Positions 48,586 through 58,395 of a stretch of DNA of 64,000 bases are shown here, piece after piece. The DNA is from Ignavibacteria bacterium (lineage in GTDB: Bacteria; Bacteroidota; Ignavibacteria; Kapaibacteriales; UBA4661). The stretch lies in assembly GCA_014654705.1 (NCBI GenBank), contig JACVZY010000071.1, positions 1-64,000 of the forward strand, given 5' to 3'. The position numbers were made by a program, and so were the translations under genes. Each line of letters begins with the position of its first letter. Position 1 is the first letter of the stretch. Below the pieces are notes generated by a model. That model had not been told where the DNA came from. It worked only from the letters and a program-made list of their open reading frames with translations, and did no database searches.

Positions 48586-49347
48586 ATGACCTCTCAATAC
48601 CGCATCGTCGCAAGCATTGAAGCCCGCATGACCAGTTCCCGACTGCCGGGCAAAGTTCTGATGATGGCAGGCGGCAAGCCGCTTTTGCAGATTTTGATAG
48701 AACGCCTCAAAAAGTCGCGTTTTATTCACGACATCGTTGTCGCCACAACGGTCAACACTCAGGATGACCCAATTATAGCGCTTGCCGAGCAACTTGGCGT
48801 GAAGTCTTTTCGCGGAAGCGAATTGAATGTCTTGGATCGCGTGTGCGGTGCGGCAAAGTCCGTTAATGCGGAGGCGTTGGTTGAAATTACGGGTGACTGT
48901 CCGCTTATTGACGTTGGGCTTGTGGATGGCGTAATTGAAGCGTTTCTTGCTCATTTCCCTGAACACCGCTATTTCTCCAATACCGGATCAGAAATTTCTA
49001 TGCCGTGGGGATTCGATGCGCAGGTGTTTCTTGCCGAAGACCTCTACGATATTAACGCAAACAACCCCGACAAAGAAGACCAAGAACATGTTTCGTACCG
49101 CTTTTACCGCAAAGAAAGCGGCGACAAATACAAGCCGTTTCACATCAAATACACAGGCGAACTCAATCGCCCCGAACTCCGCGTTACGCTCGACTACCGC
49201 GAAGATTACGAACTCATCAAAGCCGCTTACGAAGCGCTGACACCGCAGAATCCCGATTTTACGGCTGTGGATGTCATTCGCTGGCTTGACCAAAATCCGA
49301 GTGTACGTGATGCAGCTATACGCATCCGCGAGGAGCGCGAAAAATAA
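48586..49347 (+). CDS. SpsF/acylneuraminate cytidylyltransferase-like nucleotidyltransferase
   Basis: IEARMTSSRLPGKVLMMAGGKPLLQILIERL; EITGDCPLIDVGLVDGVI; RVTLDYREDYELI. Confidence 0.88.
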   Translation: MTSQYRIVASIEARMTSSRLPGKVLMMAGGKPLLQILIERLKKSRFIHDIVVATTVNTQDDPIIALAEQLGVKSFRGSELNVLDRVCGAAKSVNAEALVEITGDCPLIDVGLVDGVIEAFLAHFPEHRYFSNTGSEISMPWGFDAQVFLAEDLYDINANNPDKEDQEHVSYRFYRKESGDKYKPFHIKYTGELNRPELRVTLDYREDYELIKAAYEALTPQNPDFTAVDVIRWLDQNPSVRDAAIRIREEREK

Positions 49348-49410
49348 GGCTACAAGCGCCTTCTCTATCAATTCAGAATTCAATATCCATCACTCAAAAT
49401 TTCTTCGATT

Positions 49411-51024
49411 ATGATTACTGTCGCCAACTTAGCCAAATCTTTCGGCAGCAAAATGCTTTTCGAGGACGTAACAGTAACGTTCTCATCGGGCAATCGTTAC
49501 GGCTTGACCGGACCCAATGGAGCGGGCAAATCTACATTCCTGAAAATTGTGCAGGGCGAGGAAGAAGCCTCTGCCGGAACCGTCTCGCTTCCGAAGCGCA
49601 CAGGCAGCTTGAAGCAAAATCAATTCGCTTACGATGAACACCGCATTGTTGACACGGTGCTTATGGGCAATGCCGTGCTCTGGGAAGCAATGCAGGAGCG
49701 CGAAGGGCTGTGGAATGCAACCGATTTTACCGATGAAATGGGTATTCGCTTGGGTGAATTGGAAGGCATTATCGGGGATGAAAACGGCTACGAAGCCGAG
49801 ACCGAAGCGGAACAGCTTTTGGAGGGCATTGGTATTCCATCGGACAAGCACACCGACCTTATGAAAACGTTGCCGACGGACTTGAAATTCCGCGTTCTTC
49901 TCGCGCAAGCACTTTTTGGCAGCCCTGAAGCACTTCTGCTGGACGAGCCGACGAACTATTTGGATTTGTCGTCGGTGCAGTGGTTGGAAGAAAAGCTCAT
50001 GGCATATAAAGGCACACTGATTGTGATTTCCCACGATCGCCACTTCCTGAACGCCGTTTGTACGCACATTGCGGATATTGACTACGACACCGTGATTATT
50101 TATCCCGGCAATTACGACGACATGGTGGATATGAAAATGCAAGCACGGTCGAAAATCGAATCGGAAAACCGCGAAAAATCTAAGAAAGTGGCACAACTGC
50201 AAGATTTCGTTGCTCGCTTCGGTGCAGGCACACGCGCAAGCCAGGTACAATCGCGCAAGAAGGAAATTGAGCGCTTGGAAGCAACGGACTTAAAAAAATC
50301 AAACATCCAACGCCCCTACATTCGCTTCGATGTGAAAAAGCAGTCAGGGCGCGAAACGCTTACCGCGACAAAACTCAACAAATCGTACGTTCAGCCCGAC
50401 GGCTCAACGCTGCACGTCATCAAGGATTTGGACGTGTCCATCGGGCGCGGCGACCGTATTGCAGTCATCGGGAACAACGGTGTGGGCAAAACAACGCTCT
50501 TGCGTATGCTTGCGGGCGATATTGCGCCGGATAGCGGCACGGTAGTCTATGGACACGAAGCAAGCGTTGGCTATTTTCCACAGGACTATAAAGACGGCAT
50601 CCAGCGCGGCATGACGGCATACAAATGGCTGGAAGGCTTTGCGACACCGGAAGACGGTAATGAGGTCTTAAGCGGCTTGCTGGGACGGATGCTCTTTAGC
50701 GGCGAAGCACGTCTGAAAATGACCGATAATCTCTCCGGTGGCGAGTCGGCACGTCTTATCATTGCCAAACTCATGCTTCAGCAAAACAACCTTCTCATTC
50801 TCGACGAACCCACGAACCACCTTGATTTGGAGTCCGTGAGCGCACTGGCGGAAAGTTTGGAGAAGTTCCAAGGCACTGCTATTGTGGTCAGCCACGACCG
50901 TGACCTTGTAAGTCGCTTTGCGACCCGCGTTATCGAGATGACGCACGGTGAAGTGATGGATTATAGCGGCACATACGATGAGTTTATCGAATGGAAGCAG
51001 CGGACACGCGGGGAGAAGAAGTAA
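49411..51024 (+). CDS. ABC-F family ATPase
   Basis: Two ATP-binding domains (GPNGAGKST, GNNGVGKTT), LSGGESARL, LLLDEPTNYLDL / LILDEPTNHLDL, no TM. Confidence 0.96.
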   Translation: MITVANLAKSFGSKMLFEDVTVTFSSGNRYGLTGPNGAGKSTFLKIVQGEEEASAGTVSLPKRTGSLKQNQFAYDEHRIVDTVLMGNAVLWEAMQEREGLWNATDFTDEMGIRLGELEGIIGDENGYEAETEAEQLLEGIGIPSDKHTDLMKTLPTDLKFRVLLAQALFGSPEALLLDEPTNYLDLSSVQWLEEKLMAYKGTLIVISHDRHFLNAVCTHIADIDYDTVIIYPGNYDDMVDMKMQARSKIESENREKSKKVAQLQDFVARFGAGTRASQVQSRKKEIERLEATDLKKSNIQRPYIRFDVKKQSGRETLTATKLNKSYVQPDGSTLHVIKDLDVSIGRGDRIAVIGNNGVGKTTLLRMLAGDIAPDSGTVVYGHEASVGYFPQDYKDGIQRGMTAYKWLEGFATPEDGNEVLSGLLGRMLFSGEARLKMTDNLSGGESARLIIAKLMLQQNNLLILDEPTNHLDLESVSALAESLEKFQGTAIVVSHDRDLVSRFATRVIEMTHGEVMDYSGTYDEFIEWKQRTRGEKK

Positions 51025-51091
51025 TTTTCGCTCCAAATATGCAAAATCTCACGGTATTCCAATGTTTGGCAATGGAAGAGAGGATACGACT

Positions 51092-52256
51092 ATGAAACAC
51101 GTTGTTTTGACTGCTCTGGGCTTTGTTCTGTCTTTTGTCGTCAGCGTGGTGTGTAATCCTTTTGCAGCATGGCTTCTGCCTGTGGGGACGTATTTGGGGG
51201 ATTTTCGTGCGTTACTTCCAAATAGTAATATCTTTAACTCAGCGAGTATTCTTTTTGCTCCATCAATACTCTTTGCATACAGTTCCTTTGTTGGGCGGAT
51301 GTGTCGAGATGATAAGAAAATAAGAGTCTTCCAAGTCTATCTAGTAATGGGATGTTTTGCTGGATTCATCTATTTGATGGTAAGTTCTGTCAATAAAATA
51401 CGAGATGTGGTAAATTTTGCCTCTGGAGGATTTGGCTTATTGCCGTTAATCTTTCTTATGGGAACACTGGGAGTTATTGTTGGAATCTTGTATTTAGGTT
51501 TTATGGGAGGAGTATTACTAGGCAATGTTGGTGCGATTGTTTTGGGAAGTTATGCTGCATATGACAGGCAACATATCAACTATAAAGGTGTGGCAGCAGT
51601 ATTTTTAATATTTTTTTGCTTTTGTACTGTATTCACCTATGGGGTTTTTCCTTTGGCAGATGTTAAGAAAACTACTCTAAGCAGGAACACCACTGAAATG
51701 ATAGTACAGGACTGGACAATACATTCGGATAGCGTGCATCAATATGTGTACAGAATGGAACATATTAGAAATGGCTATATTGCCGAATATACAAAAGAAA
51801 CCTCGCCCGCTGAAAAACCTCTCCGATAGCGTGCATCAATATGTGTACAGAATGGAACATATTAGAAATGGCTATATTGCCGAATATACAAAAGAAACCT
51901 CGCCCGCTGAAAAACCTCTCCGATTATGCTATAAAGTGTACGATAAAAACAGGAAACTCATTGCTGAAAATTATTACTCTCCTCAGATATTGGAAAACTA
52001 TCTGCCAAATATCAAAAAACTAAGCAATCAAGACGTCCTAATGCAGATAGTGCGCTATCGCCGCAAAGAAATTTCTTTGAAAGACTTGGTTACGTGGGCA
52101 CATTGTGTCTTTTTTGATGGCAGTATTTCTGAAAAGAGTCCCAATGAGATTATATATGTCGTTGGACGTATTGGTCTTGTTGACGTACCAGAATTCGGAT
52201 TATCTGAAGAAATAATTCGTGAGTTAACCGCCAGGCTTACTGTCGGCACACAATAA
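51092..52256 (+). pseudogene. Multi-TM membrane protein gene frameshifted by a 97-bp tandem duplication (355 aa if one copy is removed)
   Basis: ORF from 51092 stops at 51829 exactly at the repeat junction; the continuing frame is open to 52256; 1165-97=1068 nt is a whole number of codons. Confidence 0.85.
51728..51921. repeat. Perfect 97-bp tandem duplication
   Basis: 51728-51824 and 51825-51921 identical (gatagcgtgcatcaatatg...gaaaaacctctcc), with a further gat at 51922-51924. Confidence 0.98.
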
Positions 52257-52295
52257 ACCAACAAATTCCCCCAACATCTTCAAAACCCCAAGCAG

Positions 52296-53495
52296 ATGCC
52301 CAACGTTTTCATCATTGACCCCATCCGCACGCCCGTCGGCAAATACGGTGGCGCTCTTTCCTCCGTCCGTCCCGACGACCTCGCTGCATACGTGATAGCA
52401 AGCCTCGTCCAGCGTACTGCCATTCCGCCCGAAGCCATTGACGATGTGATTTTGGGCTGCTCTAATCAAGCGGGCGAAGACAATCGCAATGTTGCTCGTA
52501 TGGCGGCGCTCTTGGCGGGGCTGCCGGAAACAGTGCCCGGAGTGACGGTGAATCGTCTTTGCGCATCGTCGCTGGAAACGGTGATACAAGGCGCACGGGC
52601 GATTCAAACAGGTGAAGCGGAACTGATTGTTGCCGGAGGTGTGGAGTCCATGAGCCGCGCTCCTTATGCCATGCCCAAAAACGTGAGCGGACAAGCGATG
52701 TTCGGCAATCTCACCGCCTACGATACCGCGCTCGGCTGGCGTTTCCCGAATGAACGCCTGAAAGCAAAATTTCCGCTTGAAGCAATGGGCGAAACGGCAG
52801 AAAACCTCGCCGAAGAGTACCATATCAAGCGCGAAGACCAAGATGCCTTTGCCGTGCAATCCCACGAAAAAGCTGTCAAAGCACGTTCAGCAGGTATTTT
52901 TGCTGAAGAAATCGTTCCTGTGCCCCTTCAGAGCAAGGCAGGTACGACGTTTGCCGATACGGACGAACAGCCTCGTCCCGACGCAAGCATAGAAGCACTC
53001 GCCAAACTCAAGCCCGCATTCCGTCAAGGCGGAACAGTAACGGCGGGTAATGCCTCGTCGCTCAACGACGGCGCGGCAGCCGTACTGCTTGCCAGCGAAG
53101 AAGCCGTGAAAAAATACAACCTAAAGCCGCTTGCTCGCTACGTTTCGTCAGGCGTTGCCGGAGTGAATCCACGCACGATGGGCATCGGTCCTGTGCCGGC
53201 AATTTCCAAAGCGCTTTCTCGCGCAAACCTTCGCTTGGAAGACATCGGGCTGGTGGAAATAAACGAAGCATTTGCAGCGCAAGTGCTGTCGTGTGTGCAA
53301 GCATTGAAGCTAGATACAAGCCGTTTGAACATACACGGTGGCGCTATTGCGCTGGGGCATCCGCTCGGCATGAGTGGTGCGCGGCTTGTGGGAACGCTTA
53401 CGCGCTCCATGCAGCGCGAGAATGTGCGTTATGGCGTTGCCTCGCTCTGCATTGGTGTTGGGCAGGGCTTGGCTGCTGTGTTTGAGAAGGTATAG
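52296..53495 (+). CDS. Thiolase family acetyl-CoA acyltransferase
   Basis: [47 protein letters not shown]-like [45 protein letters not shown]. Confidence 0.95.
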   Translation: MPNVFIIDPIRTPVGKYGGALSSVRPDDLAAYVIASLVQRTAIPPEAIDDVILGCSNQAGEDNRNVARMAALLAGLPETVPGVTVNRLCASSLETVIQGARAIQTGEAELIVAGGVESMSRAPYAMPKNVSGQAMFGNLTAYDTALGWRFPNERLKAKFPLEAMGETAENLAEEYHIKREDQDAFAVQSHEKAVKARSAGIFAEEIVPVPLQSKAGTTFADTDEQPRPDASIEALAKLKPAFRQGGTVTAGNASSLNDGAAAVLLASEEAVKKYNLKPLARYVSSGVAGVNPRTMGIGPVPAISKALSRANLRLEDIGLVEINEAFAAQVLSCVQALKLDTSRLNIHGGAIALGHPLGMSGARLVGTLTRSMQRENVRYGVASLCIGVGQGLAAVFEKV

Positions 53496-53632
53496 CGTCT
53501 TGTGCGATGACTCGGATCTTTCAAGAACTTCGCAGCCCTGCCCTCCACGTTGTGAATCGGCACTCTTCAGGAAGTTTTCAGGTAATCCCTACGGTGTGGA
53601 TAACCCATATTTTTCCTTTCCGAAAGTTTCTC

Positions 53633-53640
53633 TATCTTTG
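53633..53640 (+). promoter_or_regulatory. -7 box (TATCTTTG) upstream of the helicase gene
   Basis: Match to TAnnTTTG about 75 bp before ATG 53716; no clear TTTG -33 box. Confidence 0.35.
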
Positions 53641-53715
53641 TTGCCCGTTTCATGCAGGAGGGATTTGTTTCTCGACCTTGATTCACAGAGCAGAGTTTCA
53701 CAGAGCAGCAGCATA

Positions 53716-55617
53716 ATGAGCCTTTTCCATTCCGCAGAGCTTTTTTCAGGCGTTGTCAGCAGTAATACTATTGCCGAACAGCTTCCTGACACACACACGG
53801 CAGCACTTCCCGGCATTACCCTACAAGAAGGGTTTCGTCTTCGTGCGGGGCAGTTTGCTTTTTTGCAAAAACTCGCGAGTGCGCTCCAAAGCGGCAACGT
53901 ATCGCACTTGGGCGTGTTCGTGCCGGGTTATGGAAAAACTATCACCGCACTTGCATCCTTCGCCATTGCGCGGCACTTGGGCTTGGCGACCAAGCTCGTC
54001 GTCTTTGTGCCACGCGGCAATTTGCGAGACCAATACGCGGATGCCCGTGAGCTTGCCTCTGTTTTCCGCAATCTCGGCGCTCCGGCACTATCCTTCTGCG
54101 TTGCCGACTCTGAGCGGACATTTCTGAAAAATCTCCACACCGATATCATCATCACCACGTACCAGTACGCAAGCGGCAAGGGCGGGAATGAAGCATTGAA
54201 GCGCTTTTGCCTCAGTGCGGCGTGTATGTTTGTGTTCGATGAAGTGCATCACCTTTCTGAGGACGGCTCATGGGCTGGGAGCATCACGAAGTTTCCTTTT
54301 ACTTGCAGCGTGGCGCTTTCCGGTACGCCGATGCGCTCGGATAATAAATCTCTTTTTGGCGTTCCCACCGAAACTCGTACCGGAGCAGACGGACGCCAAA
54401 CACAATTCTACACCCCGCTCCACGAGACACTTCTGCGCGATGCCCATGCTGAGGGTAGCATTCTGAAGCGCGTCGCGGTTCATGTTATTGACTATACCGT
54501 GAAGCTAAAGAATACCGACACGGGCGAAATTGTCGAACTTTCCCTCGATAAACTGAGCAAAGAAGCCGCCGGTAGTGCCGAAGTGGATGCGTTTCTTGCT
54601 CGTAAGAAACTGCGCTTTCACGAGGTGTATTTGGATGCCCTTTTGCGCCCTGCTTTTGAGCGGTTCACCGAAAAGCGACGAACACTGGAACAAAGCGCAC
54701 GCGCCGAACGGCAGCATCAGATGTTGATAATTGCCATGAGTAACAAACACGCCGAAGCAATGCTGGACTACGTGCAGGCACACTTTCCCGAAGTGCGTTC
54801 GGGGCGCATCGGGCAGGATGTTCCCGAAGAAGAGCGCCGTGCATTGCTTGCCGACTACCGCGACGGGCGCTTGGACGTGATGGTGCAAGTGGATATGATT
54901 GGGGAAGGTACAGATATTAAGCCGATAAGCGTGATTGTGAAGGCAGATTTGGTGCGGGCTTTTTCGAAGACAATGCAGCAAATTTTTCGCGGCATGAGAT
55001 ATTATCCGGGCTTCAGCGAAGAAGCAAATGTGTGCGATATTTATGCCTCCAACGACGCAGATTTGGTGCAGGTACTTGATTGGATTTCCAGCGAAGAACA
55101 AATCGGCGTAGCGCTCCGCAAGCCGCGAACAAACGACGAGCAGCGCTCACGGACGAACGCCCCCGAACACAAGGAACTCTGGCAACTCACCTCGGTAGAG
55201 CATCAATCCATCGAAACGCACGGACTAACACTCTTCGAGGGCTATTTACGTCCAACGCCTGTGGTAAAGCGCTCTGCAAAGAAATCCTCTGTCCAAAGTG
55301 CCCTTGTCTTTCGCAATACCCCTCTGGAAAACGGTTTATACCAAGGCTTGCAGCCCTCAACAGCGCTCAATCCCGATGCTCACCTGAACATTGCCGAACG
55401 CGAACGACTACTACGGCAGGAGTGCTCCGCGATGGCAGCACGTCTGGCACGAATACTGGAAAGCAGCAATGCGGCTGACACGCGCACGATGATAAGCAAA
55501 ATTCACACGGCTGCTATTCGGAAGTTTGCGAAAGCACAAGAGCAGATGAGCGTTCCGGAGCTTCTCAAAAAGCGCGACTGGCTGGAACAGTGCCTTGCAG
55601 CAAGGCGGATTGTGTAA
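53716..55617 (+). CDS. Stand-alone superfamily 2 DEAD/DEAH-type helicase
   Basis: LGVFVPGYGKTITALASFAIA (Walker A), FVFDEVHHL (DEVH), ALSGTPMRSD (motif III), VMVQVDMIGEGTDI and MQQIFRGMRYY (motifs V/VI); start trimmed from the ORF that begins inside the thiolase gene. Confidence 0.9.
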   Translation: MSLFHSAELFSGVVSSNTIAEQLPDTHTAALPGITLQEGFRLRAGQFAFLQKLASALQSGNVSHLGVFVPGYGKTITALASFAIARHLGLATKLVVFVPRGNLRDQYADARELASVFRNLGAPALSFCVADSERTFLKNLHTDIIITTYQYASGKGGNEALKRFCLSAACMFVFDEVHHLSEDGSWAGSITKFPFTCSVALSGTPMRSDNKSLFGVPTETRTGADGRQTQFYTPLHETLLRDAHAEGSILKRVAVHVIDYTVKLKNTDTGEIVELSLDKLSKEAAGSAEVDAFLARKKLRFHEVYLDALLRPAFERFTEKRRTLEQSARAERQHQMLIIAMSNKHAEAMLDYVQAHFPEVRSGRIGQDVPEEERRALLADYRDGRLDVMVQVDMIGEGTDIKPISVIVKADLVRAFSKTMQQIFRGMRYYPGFSEEANVCDIYASNDADLVQVLDWISSEEQIGVALRKPRTNDEQRSRTNAPEHKELWQLTSVEHQSIETHGLTLFEGYLRPTPVVKRSAKKSSVQSALVFRNTPLENGLYQGLQPSTALNPDAHLNIAERERLLRQECSAMAARLARILESSNAADTRTMISKIHTAAIRKFAKAQEQMSVPELLKKRDWLEQCLAARRIV

Positions 55618-55721
55618 GCACTTTAGAGAACAATTCGTAGCACAATTCTTTTTGTCAATGCCGAAGGCTTGTGTAAATTCTGCCGTAATCGTTTGCCCCT
55701 TCACCGTCAAGGCTTGCATTC

Positions 55722-56687
55722 ATGCCCACCAGCGAATATTCCTCCGTCTTCCGCGCCGAAGAAGAACTTCTCGACCACGCCAAAGCAGTGAGCAGTGCGG
55801 CAACCGAAAGCCTGACGCTCACCGCTCTGCACGATGAATACCGCATCTTGGCAGAGCGCTACGCCGTGATGCTCCGCGAAAGTACGCAGCTTACGCGCAT
55901 TAGCGACTTCACACAGACCAAACTCATTCGCCTCCAAACCCAACTGGAAAAGGCACTTGCCGAATCTGAAGCGAACTTGAAAAAAGCTGAAGATGCCAAT
56001 AGCCGTAAGACGGAGCTTCTCAGCGTGGTGTCGCACGACCTCAAAAGCCCGCTTGCATCGGTGCTTGCGGCAGTGCAGCTCATCGAAATGGGCGACATTA
56101 CGAGTGAAGAATTTCCTGAATCTGGTGCGAGAATCCGCGAAATATGCGAACGGATGCTTGCTTTAATTGAGAGCCTCCTCGCAAGTTCGGCAATGGAAAT
56201 GGGTAAAATTCAGGTGAATAAGTCTTTCTGCAATGCGAAAAAACTTCTCGATGCTGTTATCGAACAAAACCGCCTCCGTGCACAAGAAAAAGACCAAATT
56301 CTTACCGTTAGCGCCACAGGTGATGATTTCACGTTCTATGCTGATGCCATTCTTGTTCAGCAGGTGCTGGAAAATTTTGTGAGCAATGCGCTAAAATACT
56401 CACCACGCGGCGCAACCGTGCAGACCCGCGTAATAGCTCTATCGGAGACAATTCGCTTTGAAGTGCAGGACGAAGGTCCCGGATTCACGGAGGAAGATAA
56501 GCAAAAACTTTTTGGCTTTTTCCAACGCCTCTCGGCGCGTCCCACAGGTGGCGAATCCTCACACGGCGTGGGCTTGGCAATCACCAAGCGCGTGGTGGAA
56601 CTGCACAACGGACAAATCTGGGTGGAAAGCGAGCAAGGGCAAGGCTCTACGTTTGTGGTTCTCCTACCGCGCAAGGGTGAGGTTTGA
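55722..56687 (+). CDS. Sensor histidine kinase (no TM, no receiver)
   Basis: VVSHDLKSPLASVLAAVQLIE; NFVSNALKYSPRG; VQDEGPGFTEEDKQKLFGFFQRLSARPTGGESSHGVGLAITKRVVELH. Confidence 0.94.
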   Translation: MPTSEYSSVFRAEEELLDHAKAVSSAATESLTLTALHDEYRILAERYAVMLRESTQLTRISDFTQTKLIRLQTQLEKALAESEANLKKAEDANSRKTELLSVVSHDLKSPLASVLAAVQLIEMGDITSEEFPESGARIREICERMLALIESLLASSAMEMGKIQVNKSFCNAKKLLDAVIEQNRLRAQEKDQILTVSATGDDFTFYADAILVQQVLENFVSNALKYSPRGATVQTRVIALSETIRFEVQDEGPGFTEEDKQKLFGFFQRLSARPTGGESSHGVGLAITKRVVELHNGQIWVESEQGQGSTFVVLLPRKGEV

Positions 56688-56699
56688 TGTGATATAACA

Positions 56700-56733
56700 A
56701 GACCCTGTTTTTCAGATGCAGGGTCTGTTTGAA
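56700..56733 (+). terminator. Weak intrinsic terminator
   Basis: AGACCCTG tttttcagatg CAGGGTCT. Confidence 0.5.
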
Positions 56734-56857
56734 AAAAGTGTCTCCCTCTGAAACTAATTACGAAACTCTTCGTAGGCAATATATTATTTGCCGCGCTTCT
56801 TCCTCGCAGGCAATTATTTTTCCTTATTCTCAACACATACTCATCTGTGGAGCAACC

Positions 56858-58189
56858 ATGCAAGCTACTTTTGCTATCGCCGCCGCCCTTGTTGTCATAC
56901 TTTTTCGGCAACTTCCCGCGCAAACGGACTCGACACATAACCATGCACCAGTGAAAACAATCTCTGCAGATTCGACACTCACCCCTGCTACTGATTCTAT
57001 GAGCAGTGGCGCACCAAAGCTCTTTCTCAACTGTACAGGGTGGTGTTTTGAGGATTATGTCAAAACGGAGTTGTCATTTTTCAATTTTGTTCGTGACCGC
57101 TTCCAAGCCGATGTACAGCTGCTGATTATCCGTCAAGCCACCGGAAGTGATGGTAGCCTTTTTACCGTCAATTTTTTAGGTCAGCATCAATTTCAAGGGA
57201 TGTCGGATACGCTCACATTTAATCTCGACCAATCGGCAAGCGATGAAATGATTCGCAGTGAACTCGCCAAGGTCTTGCAGGCAGGCTTGGTACGCTTTGT
57301 GGCAAAAACGCCGCTTCGGAGCAAAATGTCGTTCACGTTCCCCAAGCGCGAGCAATCAACGATTTCGTCTATCAAAGACGTATGGGATTATTGGACATTT
57401 ACCATAGGGGCAAACGGAAACACTTCCGGCGAATCGAATAATCGTTTTATTTGGCTCAATAGCTTTCTCACCGTGCGGCGCATCACTAATGAAAACAAAA
57501 TCATTGCCAATGGTTTCTTTCGCCGAAATTCCAGCGAGTTCACTATTGATGGCGAGCAGTATTTTGCTGCGACTGATTCTTATGGCGCAAATGCGTTATA
57601 TGCTCACAGCCTCAGCGATCACTGGTCTCTGGGCGGTTTATACATTGGCGAACACTCTGTTTTCCGGAATATCAATTTTTCCCATCGCATTGCTCCTATC
57701 ATCGAGTACAACGTCTTTCCGTACACCGAAAACACCTATCGTCAACTCCGTATTTCCTACGAAGCAGGAGCACAACAGTTGAATTATCTGGAAGAAACGG
57801 TGTTCAGTCGGATGCAGGAATTACGTCCCTATCAGCGTCTGGCTGTATCGCTGGACTTAACACAGCAATGGGGAACCATTTACACAGGAGTGAAAAGTAC
57901 AAATTTCATTGATAATTTCTCCCAATATCGCGTTACATTCGATACGCAACTGAGCTTGCGGCTTGCCGAAGGCTTGTCTATTCAGCTCTACGGCTCGGCT
58001 GCTCTGATTCAAGATCAAATCTCGCTTGCGAAATCCGACCTCAATACCACAACGGTACTGCTGCAAGGACGACAACTGCCGACGAGTTTTTCGTACTGGG
58101 CATATTTTGGCATCAATTACACGTTTGGCTCTATCTACAACTCTATTGTCAACACTCGCTTTAATGGCTTAACCGAGCAGCAGAATTAA
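56858..58189 (+). CDS. Exported conserved hypothetical protein, probable outer-membrane beta-strand-rich C-terminus
   Basis: Signal peptide MQATFAIAAALVVILFRQLPAQ; FLNCTGWCFEDYVKTELSFFNFVRDRFQADVQLLI; alternating aromatic beta strands. Confidence 0.75.
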   Translation: MQATFAIAAALVVILFRQLPAQTDSTHNHAPVKTISADSTLTPATDSMSSGAPKLFLNCTGWCFEDYVKTELSFFNFVRDRFQADVQLLIIRQATGSDGSLFTVNFLGQHQFQGMSDTLTFNLDQSASDEMIRSELAKVLQAGLVRFVAKTPLRSKMSFTFPKREQSTISSIKDVWDYWTFTIGANGNTSGESNNRFIWLNSFLTVRRITNENKIIANGFFRRNSSEFTIDGEQYFAATDSYGANALYAHSLSDHWSLGGLYIGEHSVFRNINFSHRIAPIIEYNVFPYTENTYRQLRISYEAGAQQLNYLEETVFSRMQELRPYQRLAVSLDLTQQWGTIYTGVKSTNFIDNFSQYRVTFDTQLSLRLAEGLSIQLYGSAALIQDQISLAKSDLNTTTVLLQGRQLPTSFSYWAYFGINYTFGSIYNSIVNTRFNGLTEQQN

Positions 58190-58225
58190 ATGCTCTCAAA
58201 ACGCAAGTTTTTGCCAAGAAATTAC

Positions 58226-58295
58226 GGAATGCAGAATCTGCGAAGGTCAACATATTGCTGTGACGTAGATTGGGTCGCAACACAATCTGCATTCC
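58226..58295. other. About 70-nt nested-stem structured element
   Basis: Outer stem GGAATGCAGA/TCTGCATTCC, inner stem TGCGA/TCGCA, apical GTC(A)ACA/TGTGAC. Confidence 0.55.
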
Positions 58296-58395
58296 AAAAA
58301 CATTTGATGAAAGCCCAATGCTATTTTTTTCAAAACATAAAGATTCATCTACACTTCAAAATTAAAACTTCTTGCATTAAAACGTCTCTTCAATC

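Noticed and set aside
49483-50250. 255-aa minus-strand ORF
   Set aside because: Antisense to the ABC-F ATPase; low-quality composition
51744-52256. Treating the 170-aa ORF as an independent gene
   Set aside because: Its first 26 residues (MCTEWNILEMAILPNIQKKPRPLKNL) are an out-of-frame reading of duplication copy 1; the rest is the displaced C-terminus of the upstream gene
53374-53715. N-terminal extension of the helicase ORF
   Set aside because: The upstream 114 codons overlap the thiolase gene out of frame, and a TATCTTTG promoter box lies before the internal ATG 53716
58226-58295. Integron attC site
   Set aside because: I could not find the RYYYAAC/GTTRRRY core pair at the ends, and no integrase or cassette array is present
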